Shown here in pieces: positions 6,794-12,508 of a stretch of 12,508 bases of DNA. Both the position numbers and the translations under genes were made by a program. Under the pieces are notes generated by a model. The model saw only the letters and a list, made by a program, of their open reading frames with translations, did not search any database and was not told where the DNA came from. The stretch's first letter is position 1. Every line of letters begins with the position of its first letter. Source of the DNA: DYIB01 sp049320945 (GTDB lineage Bacteria; Pseudomonadota; Gammaproteobacteria; Burkholderiales; Rhodocyclaceae); assembly GCA_049320945.1 (NCBI GenBank), contig JBMOQT010000090.1, positions 1 to 12,508 of the forward strand, in the 5' to 3' direction.

Positions 6794-7363
6794 ATGGAAG
6801 CCTTCCTCATTTCCACCGCCATCGTCACCCTGGCCGAGATCGGCGACAAGACCCAGCTCCTGTCCCTGCTGCTGGCGGCGCGCTTTCGCCGCCCCTGGCC
6901 CATCATCCTGGGCATCCTGATCGCCACCCTGGCCAACCACGCCTTCGCCGCGGCGGTGGGCACCTGGATCACCGCCCTCCTGGGACCGCAAACCCTGCGC
7001 TGGGTGCTGGGGCTGTCCTTCATCGCCATGGCCCTGTGGATGCTGATCCCCGACAAGCTGGACGGCGCCGGCCTGGCGGGGCAGCGCCTGGGTGTGCTGG
7101 GCACCACCGTGGTCGCCTTCTTCCTGGCCGAGATGGGGGACAAGACCCAGGTCGCCACCGTCGCCCTGGCCGCCCAGCACGGCGCCTACGTCGCCGTGGT
7201 CGCGGGCACCACCCTGGGCATGATGCTGGCCAACGTGCCCGCGGTGTTCCTCGGGGATGCGGCGGCAACCCGGCTGCCGGTGCGCCTGATCCATGCCATC
7301 GGCGCCGTGCTGTTCGTGCTCATGGGCGTGGCCGTGCTGGTGGGGGTGGATATTCACCGCTAA
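6794..7363 (+). CDS. GDT1/TMEM165 (UPF0016) family cation exporter, probably Mn2+ efflux
   Basis: The product is a 189-aa inner-membrane protein with about six transmembrane helices arranged as two homologous halves. Each half opens with the family signature: EIGDKTQ (15-21) and EMGDKTQ (113-119), whose acidic residues are thought to bind the transported cation. Length and architecture match bacterial UPF0016 proteins, which export manganese in several bacteria. The manganese riboswitch directly upstream strongly supports Mn2+ detoxification here. ATG 6794 is chosen because GGAG (6784-6787) is six bases ahead and the protein then begins at the usual conserved MEAFLISTAIVTLAEIGDKTQ region. ATGs at 6764 and 6770 are in frame and would add ten or eight residues; the former lies at the base of the riboswitch hairpin. 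The gene is likely monocistronic from the 6531 promoter. Confidence 0.9.
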   Translation: MEAFLISTAIVTLAEIGDKTQLLSLLLAARFRRPWPIILGILIATLANHAFAAAVGTWITALLGPQTLRWVLGLSFIAMALWMLIPDKLDGAGLAGQRLGVLGTTVVAFFLAEMGDKTQVATVALAAQHGAYVAVVAGTTLGMMLANVPAVFLGDAAATRLPVRLIHAIGAVLFVLMGVAVLVGVDIHR

Positions 7364-7377
7364 GCCGGTTCTCGTTT

Positions 7378-7390
7378 CCTGCATTGCAGG
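7378..7390 (+). terminator. Weak hairpin after the exporter gene
   Basis: CCTGCATTGCAGG is a perfect inverted repeat followed by TTTCC. It lies 15 bases after the exporter stop. The stem is short and the T-run is only three bases, so termination is uncertain. Confidence 0.25.
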
Positions 7391-7458
7391 TTTCCATTCC
7401 TGAGAACGAGCGAGGGCAAACCGTGACGGATTTCACGCCGTCGTGTTGCCCCGACAAG

Positions 7459-7474
7459 TGGCACGCATGATGCT
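7459..7474 (+). promoter_or_regulatory. Sigma-54-like -24/-12 promoter element
   Basis: TGGCACG-N4-ATGCT matches the sigma-54 consensus TGGCACG-N4-TTGCW at all but one position, and the GG and GC dinucleotides have the required 10-base separation. Predicted +1 is about 7485, one base before the ATG at 7486, so a transcript from it would be nearly leaderless. Imperfect inverted repeats lie just upstream (CGTGA 7422-7426 with TCACG 7433-7437). The window also encodes a sigma-54 activator. The motif is seen; activity is inferred. Confidence 0.45.
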
Positions 7475-7485
7475 AAGCAGAGGGT

Positions 7486-8424
7486 ATGGAAAAGCTGAAA
7501 CCCACTATCGATCCCACCGGCGCCTTCATCGACTTGTTCCGTTGCGAGACGCCGCCTCCGCCCACCAGCGTGCGCATCGATCTGACGCCGCCCGATGACG
7601 GCCACGGGCCGGACAGCCACATGTCCTGGGACTTCTTCATCCGCATCACCCGCGAGATCCGCCGCGCCGGCGTGGAAGACATCGTCCTGGCCCATCTGGG
7701 CGATGCCTTCCGCTGCTCCTGGCTGCCCGAGGCGATCACCTTCGCCAAGTACTTCTGCCGCTTCCCCCATGTGGTGGTGCGCACCGACGTGCTCACGCCT
7801 ACCGAGCGCCAGCTCAGGAGTGCCATTTGCGCCGGGCTGGACTGCCTGGTGTTCAACTTCAACCTCGCCTGCCCGCAATGGAAGCGGGAAACAGTGCGCC
7901 GGCTCATGGCCGATCCGGACTACCTGATGCGCAAGCTGCTGGCGGCGAAGAACGCGCGCGACGATTTCTTCGTCGAGACCAGGCAGCGCTGTGCCCTCTA
8001 CGTGGCGCAGCTGGGCTGCATCGAGAGCGGCGATAAGCTGCTGGACCGGGCGATCCATGCACTGGCGGCAGAAGCCGACCACAACGCCTTCGAGGAACTG
8101 CGCGATGTGGAAGGCGTGGTGGATGCCGACGAGCACCAGCCGCGCGGCCCCGGCGCGGGGGCGTGCGCCTGCTGGACGCCTTTCACCGAGGCCCACATCA
8201 CCGCCGACGGCTTCCTGGCCGCCTGCCGGCACGACTACTCGGGCCGCTCCCATATCGCCGACCTGAAGAACGTCCCCTTTCTCGAGGCCTGGCACGATCC
8301 CGCCTTCCAGCGCCTGCGCCGTGCCCTGATCACCGGCCAGACGCGCGGCACGTTCTGCAGCCGCTGCACCCAGGCCGAGCCCCTGAGCCCCGCCGAACTG
8401 GCGGCGATCGTCGACGCCGCGTAG
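7486..8424 (+). CDS. Radical-SAM/SPASM-like protein lacking the CxxxCxxC AdoMet-cluster motif
   Basis: The product is 312 aa. The order of secondary-structure landmarks follows radical-SAM/SPASM proteins: an opening strand (VRIDLTPP, 29-36), MSWDFFIRITREIRRAGV (46-63), a GEP-like turn VLAHLGDAF (67-75), LPEAITFAKYF (80-90), VVVRTDVLTPTE (96-107), CAGLDCLVFNFN (115-126), then a C-terminal SPASM-like part with C227/C229, DGFLAACRHDYSG (241-253), LEAWHDPAFQRLR (266-278) and CSRC (291-294). Where the cluster loop CxxxCxxC should follow the first strand there is instead a Cys-free DDGHGPDSH stretch. A stop codon (TAA 7474-7476) just upstream in frame rules out a missing N-terminal exon-like piece. 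TAAGCAG (7474-7480) is a plausible ribosome-binding site. It could be a catalytically retired radical-SAM fold keeping a SPASM metal site, or a binding protein. The substrate is unknown. Confidence 0.7.
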   Translation: MEKLKPTIDPTGAFIDLFRCETPPPPTSVRIDLTPPDDGHGPDSHMSWDFFIRITREIRRAGVEDIVLAHLGDAFRCSWLPEAITFAKYFCRFPHVVVRTDVLTPTERQLRSAICAGLDCLVFNFNLACPQWKRETVRRLMADPDYLMRKLLAAKNARDDFFVETRQRCALYVAQLGCIESGDKLLDRAIHALAAEADHNAFEELRDVEGVVDADEHQPRGPGAGACACWTPFTEAHITADGFLAACRHDYSGRSHIADLKNVPFLEAWHDPAFQRLRRALITGQTRGTFCSRCTQAEPLSPAELAAIVDAA

Positions 8425-8432
8425 TGAGGATT

Positions 8433-8459
8433 ACGAAAATGGCTGACAGCCATTTTCGT
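8433..8459. terminator. Perfect 12-bp palindrome between convergent genes; probable bidirectional terminator
   Basis: ACGAAAATGGCT and AGCCATTTTCGT are perfect inverted repeats around GAC. On either strand the inner stem TGGCT/AGCCA is preceded by AAAA and followed by TTTT, the layout of a bidirectional intrinsic terminator. It starts nine bases after the stop of the plus-strand gene and about 70 bases before the stop of the minus-strand cytochrome gene. Confidence 0.6.
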
Positions 8460-8465
8460 CACGAC

Positions 8466-8513
8466 GCTCCCCTCGCCCGCGCGCGGGAGAGGGGATGGGG
8501 GTGAGGGCTGAGC
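8466..8513. repeat. GC-rich dispersed palindromic repeat, copy 2
   Basis: It has the same arms as copy 1 at 3130-3178 (CCCCTCGCCCGC and GCGGGAGAGGGG, here with a two-base GC spacer). The G-rich tail is similar, ATGGGGGTGAGGGCTGAGC against TTGGGGGAGAGGGCCGAGC. The two copies differ by a few substitutions and by the spacer. It lies in the convergent intergenic gap next to the palindromic terminator. Confidence 0.7.
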
Positions 8514-8527
8514 ACCGCCCCGAGCGC

Positions 8528-9127
8528 CTACTTGCGTTCCTGCCCGGCGTCCCGGGGGACGCTGTGGCAGCGCTCGCAGGACAGGTAGGTGACGAAGGCC
8601 ACCCGGTCATGGCACAGGCCGCAGGCCTTGCCGCGGAAGATGTCCGCCATGGTGATGGCGTTGGCGCCGGCGCGCGGCTCGAACGGCGCCGGATGGCAGT
8701 TGTCGCAGGCCAGCCACTCGCCGTGGCTGCCATGGGGGAAACGCACGTAGGGCATCTCCTTGGTGTTGCGCATGATGACATCGGGCTGGGCCTGGGCGGG
8801 GGCGGGCTTGCCGCTCGCCTCCTGGCGCGGCGCGATGCGTCCCTCGCGCAGCGCCTTCATCCAGTCCACGAAGCCCCAGCGGTCCCGCGGCAGCCCGGCC
8901 AGGGCCTGGTCCGCCCGCTGCAGCAGGTGCGCGTCGGGGTTGCCCGGGTCATACCACTGGACTTCGCGCACGACGCTCTGCGGCGCGGTGCCTTGATGGC
9001 GCGCCGGCGGCGCCTCGGCCGCGGCAGTGGCGGCGGGCGCAGGGCGCAGAAAGGCCAGGTCGGTCCCGCCCGCCAGGGGCGGCAGTCCCGCCAGCGCCGC
9101 CAGGAACAGCAGGCGCAGCGGCGTCAC
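8528..9127 (-). CDS. c7-type triheme cytochrome, periplasmic
   Basis: The product is 199 aa. An N-terminal hydrophobic stretch (about 4-20) is the signal peptide or anchor. The C-terminal third carries three heme c sites, CDNCH (141-145), CGLCH (169-173) and CERCH (184-188), preceded by the FPHGSH motif (130-135) that supplies distal His ligands H132 and H135. This spacing, with MADIFRGKACGLCH between hemes 1 and 2, matches the cytochrome c7 triheme domain family. The middle (57-103) has a conserved-looking block with QWYDPGNPDAHLL and RWGFVDWMKALREGRI that I cannot assign to a named domain. It starts at GTG 9127, overlapping the diguanylate cyclase stop by four bases (9124-9127), so the two are translationally coupled. 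The likely role is low-potential periplasmic electron transfer; partners are unknown. Confidence 0.9.
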   Translation of the reverse strand: MTPLRLLFLAALAGLPPLAGGTDLAFLRPAPAATAAAEAPPARHQGTAPQSVVREVQWYDPGNPDAHLLQRADQALAGLPRDRWGFVDWMKALREGRIAPRQEASGKPAPAQAQPDVIMRNTKEMPYVRFPHGSHGEWLACDNCHPAPFEPRAGANAITMADIFRGKACGLCHDRVAFVTYLSCERCHSVPRDAGQERK

Positions 9128-10839
9128 GGCGTCGCCTCGCTGTAGAAGCGGCAGGTGTTCTTGCCCGCCTTCTTGGCCCGGTACATGGCGGCATCGGCAT
9201 TGCGCACCAGGGCCGTGAGGCTGGCGCCGTCGGCCGGGTACAGGGCGATGCCGATGGAGCAGGATATCGTCATCCGGCGCCCGGCCAGGCGATAGGGGGC
9301 GGTGACGGCATCCAGGATCTTGCGCGCCGCCGTTTCAACGCCGGCGCGCTCCCTGGCGTCGGGCAGGATGATGGTGAACTCGTCGCCGCCCAGGCGCGCC
9401 ACCGTGTCGCTTTCGCGCACCGCGGCGCGCAGGCGGCGGCCCACTTCCTTGAGCAGCTGGTCGCCGGCGGAATGGCCGTGGCGGTCGTTCACTTCCTTGA
9501 AGCCGTCCAGGTCGATGAACAGCAGGGCCAGCGACCTGCCGGCGCGGTTCTCCTGCAGCATGGCCTGCTCCAGCCGGTCGTGGAACAGGCTGCGGTTGGG
9601 CAGACCGGTGAGCTGGTCGTAGTTGGCGCGCAGCCAGATCTGCGCCTGGCTGCGGCGCCGTTCCGTGATGTCCTGGAAGGTGAGCACGGCGCCGGTCACC
9701 TTGTCCTCGGCGAAGATGGGCGCCAGCCGGTATTCCACCGGGAAGGAGCTGCCGTCGGCGCGCCAGAAGGATTCGCTGTCCACCCGCGCCGAGACGCCGC
9801 TGCGGAACACGGCGAGCTTCTCTTCCAGTTCCCGGTTGTGGTTGCTCAGCAGCCGGAGGATGGGCTGCCCCAGCAGCTCGCTCGAGTCCCGGCAGCCCAT
9901 CATGCGCACCGCCGCCGGGCTGCAGAACACGCATATCCCGTCCGCATCGACACCGAAAATGCCTTCGCCCGAGGCGTCGATCAGCTGGCGCAGCCGGGTC
10001 TCCGCCTGCTTGCGCTCGCGCACCTCCTGGGCCAGCTGCGCCGTGCGCTGCTCGACCAGCAGGTCCTGCTGCTCCTTGGCGGCGCGCAGGGACAGCATCT
10101 GGGCGCGCAGCCGCTGCAGGCCGGCAAGACTGAGCAGCGCCACGCCCAGCCATACGCCGGCATGGATGGCGGCGATGCGGCGCTTCTCGGGCGTCAGGGC
10201 GGTGACAATGGGGTCGGCGGGGAATGTCAGGCTGATGCCGCCGCCCACCTCGCCGATCCTGTAGCCCTGCTTCTCGTGGCACTGCAGGCAGTCCTGGCGC
10301 GTGGTCAGGGCGCCGATGTAACGCACCATGGGCCGGCCGCCGTCGTTCACGATCTGCATGCGCTCGACGGCGCCGCCCTTGAACTCGCGCAGGGCGGCGG
10401 CTTCCCAGGCGTCCGCCCGGTTCCCGGGATTGAGAGGGTTGAGGCTCACCTGGCGCACCGTGGTGCGGGTCTCGGACAACAGGCTCCCGCCCAGCTGGCT
10501 GGTCATGTAGGCGGGATTGACCAGGGTCAGCAGACGGCCGTCGGCGGTGCGCAGGTCCCGGTCGGGAACGCCCTCCAGGTAGGGGTTGGGCGGCGTGTCA
10601 CCGGTGACGAAGACATAGACGCCGCCGTGGCGCGCGTTCCACAGGCGCACCGATTCGATCATGCGGAAAGTGAAGCGTCCCTGGCTGGCGGCGAGCTCCT
10701 GGACGCGGCGGTCCATGGCCGACCAGTTCCAGGCCAGCGAGGCCAGCACCACGGCCGTCCACAGCACCAGGGGAACGGGCCAGAAACCGCGATGGACGAT
10801 ATATCGATTCATGTTGTGTCGAGCCGCGGGCCAGGCCAT
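9124..10839 (-). CDS. Heme-c sensor diguanylate cyclase (DUF3365-PAS-GGDEF)
   Basis: This 571-aa inner-membrane signalling enzyme is predicted to make c-di-GMP. A membrane helix (about 20-38) is followed by a periplasmic DUF3365/Tll0287-like domain (about 40-215) containing one covalent heme site, CLQCH (184-188), so it probably senses redox state, NO, CO or O2. A second helix (about 222-242) leads through a coiled coil (about 248-285) to a PAS domain (about 282-395) and a GGDEF domain (about 405-568). The active-site GGDEF (484-488) and the product-inhibition I-site RESD (475-478) are both intact, so the cyclase should be active and feedback-controlled. No EAL domain is present. ATG 10839 has a modest AGG six bases ahead; ATG 10812 would still keep the first helix. 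It lies 46 bases after the upstream AbfD-like gene and overlaps the triheme cytochrome gene. Confidence 0.92.
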   Translation of the reverse strand: MAWPAARHNMNRYIVHRGFWPVPLVLWTAVVLASLAWNWSAMDRRVQELAASQGRFTFRMIESVRLWNARHGGVYVFVTGDTPPNPYLEGVPDRDLRTADGRLLTLVNPAYMTSQLGGSLLSETRTTVRQVSLNPLNPGNRADAWEAAALREFKGGAVERMQIVNDGGRPMVRYIGALTTRQDCLQCHEKQGYRIGEVGGGISLTFPADPIVTALTPEKRRIAAIHAGVWLGVALLSLAGLQRLRAQMLSLRAAKEQQDLLVEQRTAQLAQEVRERKQAETRLRQLIDASGEGIFGVDADGICVFCSPAAVRMMGCRDSSELLGQPILRLLSNHNRELEEKLAVFRSGVSARVDSESFWRADGSSFPVEYRLAPIFAEDKVTGAVLTFQDITERRRSQAQIWLRANYDQLTGLPNRSLFHDRLEQAMLQENRAGRSLALLFIDLDGFKEVNDRHGHSAGDQLLKEVGRRLRAAVRESDTVARLGGDEFTIILPDARERAGVETAARKILDAVTAPYRLAGRRMTISCSIGIALYPADGASLTALVRNADAAMYRAKKAGKNTCRFYSEATP

Positions 10840-10885
10840 GCAAGACCTGTTCCCGCCGGCTCGACGCGGCTGCTGCCGCGGCGGC

Positions 10886-12487
10886 TCAGCCGCTGCGCCT
10901 GCTTTGGGGCAGGGGCACCATCACCGCCTGCCCCGGGGCGCTGCAGCCGCTGTCACAGCAGCGTCCCGGCTGGCGGTTGCGCGTGATGGCCCGGTTCGGG
11001 TCGTTGAGCACGTCCCGCTCCAGCAGGCGCTCCACCAGCTCCACCTTGCTGCCCACCGGGTAGTTGCGCCAGATCTCCTGCTTCATGGCGGCCGGCGAGC
11101 CGCCGCCGTGCAGGCTGATCACCGAGTACCAGCCGCCCTGGTAGGAGGCGGTCAGGTCCTCGAGGAAGCGCGCCACCTCGATGCGTTTGTCGTAGGGCAC
11201 GCTCGGGTTGGCGCGCAGCACTTCGGCCAGCGTCGCCGCCGTGGCCGGGTTGTGGTCTTCGTCGGGGCCGGGCAGGGACACGATCAGGCCGCCGGACACC
11301 TCGTGGGCCAGCCGGTGCATGTCATAAATCTGGGTGGCGAGCAGCAGCTTGCCGATGTTGCTGAACACCGGCTCGGGCATGAAGCTGCCGCTGTGGGGGT
11401 CGCGGGTGCCGTACACGCTCGCCGCCACGCCGCAGGCGAAGAAGCCCTCGACGATCTTGATCAGCTCCACCATGGGCTCGCGCAGGCTCGCCTTCCTGCC
11501 CGGGTCGAAGCCGTTGGCCTCGCACATGAGGGCGCCGGCGCCGATCAGCAGGTCGCCGAAGCCGGCCCGCGCGCCGATGCAGGTGTGGCGGTGGTGGGTG
11601 GCGTAGTTGTAGGTGAGGTCGGCGGAGTGCTCCCACTCGCCGGCGTAGAACACCCGCTCGCAGGGCACGAACACCCGGTCGAACACCACCACGCCGGTGG
11701 ACTGGCCGTAGCGGCGCGAGAACAGCGCCGCGCCGTGCTCCACCTTGTCGCCGGGCCGCCCGGCCGGGCGCGCCACGATGGTGACGCCGTCGGCATCCAC
11801 CGGCACGGCGCAGCACACGGCGAAGTCCGCGTCCTCTTCTCCCATGTTGCGACAGGGGATGACCAGGAACTCGTGCACGTAGGGCGCGCCCGTGACGATG
11901 GCCTTGGTGCCCGAGATGACAATGCCCGTGGCATTGCGCTCGACGATATGCACATAGGTATCGGGATTGCCCTGCTGGTGGGGCTTCTTGGAGCGGTCGC
12001 CCTTGGCGTCGGTCATGGCCACCCCCAGCGCCAGGTCCTCGTCCTGCACCCGCTGCAGATAGGCGGCGAAGCGCGCCCGGTGCTCGGTGCTGCCGCGGGC
12101 GTCGTCGATGCGCGCGCACACCTGGTACAGGGCGTTGAGCGCGTCGTGGGTCAGGTAGCGCTGGGCACAGCCGGTCTCCTGGCACACCAGGCGCACCGCC
12201 TCCAGCTTGTTGAGCAGGTCGCCGGCCGATTCGCTGATGTGGGTGAAGCGGCTGACGGTCTTGCCCGAGTTGCTCTGCACGGCGGTCATGAGGGGCGCGT
12301 ACTCGGCCTTCAGGGCGTAGTCGTAGGTCACCGCGATGGCATTGATGCCCGGCTGCAGCACCGGCGCGTCGGCCACCGACTCGATCAGCTGGCCGTCCAC
12401 GTAGACGCGCGGCTTGTGGCGCCGCAGGGATTCGCGGAAGTCGGCGCCGGACATGAGGGATGGGGTGGTGTTCAGGGGAGCGTTCAT
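10886..12487 (-). CDS. 4-hydroxybutyryl-CoA dehydratase / HpaB-family flavoprotein with altered Fe-S ligands
   Basis: The product is 533 aa and belongs to the fold shared by 4-hydroxyphenylacetate 3-monooxygenase (HpaB) and 4-hydroxybutyryl-CoA dehydratase (AbfD). An N-terminal helical domain (about 11-155) has the AbfD-like segments SRFTHISES (79-87) and GCAQRYLTHDALNAL (106-120). A flavin/substrate beta-domain (about 156-275) contains TGIVISGTKAIVTGAP, and a C-terminal helical domain includes GFGDLLIGA (309-317) and LHGGGSP (459-465). In AbfD the [4Fe-4S] cluster is held by Cys99, Cys103, His292 and Cys299; the equivalents here appear to be C107, Y111, H299 and A306, so two ligands are lost. 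A Cys-rich tail GRCCDSGC (508-515) follows. ATG 12487 has a good TGGAG seven bases ahead. The enzyme is cytosolic; its reaction is uncertain (dehydratase unlikely, flavin oxidoreductase or isomerase possible). Confidence 0.8.
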   Translation of the reverse strand: MNAPLNTTPSLMSGADFRESLRRHKPRVYVDGQLIESVADAPVLQPGINAIAVTYDYALKAEYAPLMTAVQSNSGKTVSRFTHISESAGDLLNKLEAVRLVCQETGCAQRYLTHDALNALYQVCARIDDARGSTEHRARFAAYLQRVQDEDLALGVAMTDAKGDRSKKPHQQGNPDTYVHIVERNATGIVISGTKAIVTGAPYVHEFLVIPCRNMGEEDADFAVCCAVPVDADGVTIVARPAGRPGDKVEHGAALFSRRYGQSTGVVVFDRVFVPCERVFYAGEWEHSADLTYNYATHHRHTCIGARAGFGDLLIGAGALMCEANGFDPGRKASLREPMVELIKIVEGFFACGVAASVYGTRDPHSGSFMPEPVFSNIGKLLLATQIYDMHRLAHEVSGGLIVSLPGPDEDHNPATAATLAEVLRANPSVPYDKRIEVARFLEDLTASYQGGWYSVISLHGGGSPAAMKQEIWRNYPVGSKVELVERLLERDVLNDPNRAITRNRQPGRCCDSGCSAPGQAVMVPLPQSRRSG

Positions 12488-12508
12488 GGCGGTCTCCAGG
12501 CAACGGAC

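Noticed and set aside
9472..10986. Plus-strand open frame (504 codons) opposite the diguanylate cyclase
   Set aside because: The reverse strand encodes an intact DUF3365-PAS-GGDEF protein; this frame has no motif of its own.

Overview
The window is very GC-rich and densely packed, with short or overlapping gene junctions (GTGA overlaps at 4210-4213 and 9124-9127). The content is periplasmic c-type cytochromes, a heme-c sensor diguanylate cyclase, an NtrC-type regulator and TolC-free small periplasmic proteins. This fits a respiratory, facultatively anaerobic betaproteobacterium, perhaps Rhodocyclales or a relative. The lineage is inferred from style and gene content, not from a marker gene.

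Left block, plus strand (179-6526): a membrane sensor histidine kinase and a sigma-54-dependent (NtrC-family) response regulator are followed, after a 92-base gap holding a GC-rich dispersed repeat, by four tightly spaced genes. These encode a Sel1-repeat exported protein, a small monoheme cytochrome c, and two tandem paralogous seven-bladed 'two-component regulator propeller' proteins. The last three products are predicted to be periplasmic or membrane-tethered. The block reads as a signalling and redox module, with the propellers and cytochrome as candidate periplasmic partners of the kinase. An FNR/CRP-like site lies just ahead of the kinase gene.

Middle block, plus strand (6531-8424): an extended -10 promoter drives a yybP-ykoY-type manganese riboswitch, followed by a GDT1/UPF0016-family Mn2+ (cation) exporter. 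Next comes a protein with the layout of a radical-SAM/SPASM enzyme but without the CxxxCxxC motif for the AdoMet cluster. A strong sigma-54-like -24/-12 element sits immediately before its start codon.

Right block, minus strand (12487 down to 8528): a 4-hydroxybutyryl-CoA dehydratase/HpaB-family flavoprotein that has lost two of the four classical [4Fe-4S] ligands, then a DUF3365 (heme-c) - PAS - GGDEF diguanylate cyclase, then a c7-type triheme cytochrome overlapping it by four bases. The middle and right blocks converge at a perfect 12-bp palindrome (probable bidirectional terminator) and a second copy of the dispersed repeat.

The best candidates for new biology are the kinase/regulator + cytochrome + twin-propeller locus, the cluster-less radical-SAM-like protein, and the ligand-depleted AbfD-like protein. 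No tRNA, rRNA, CRISPR array or insertion sequence was seen.
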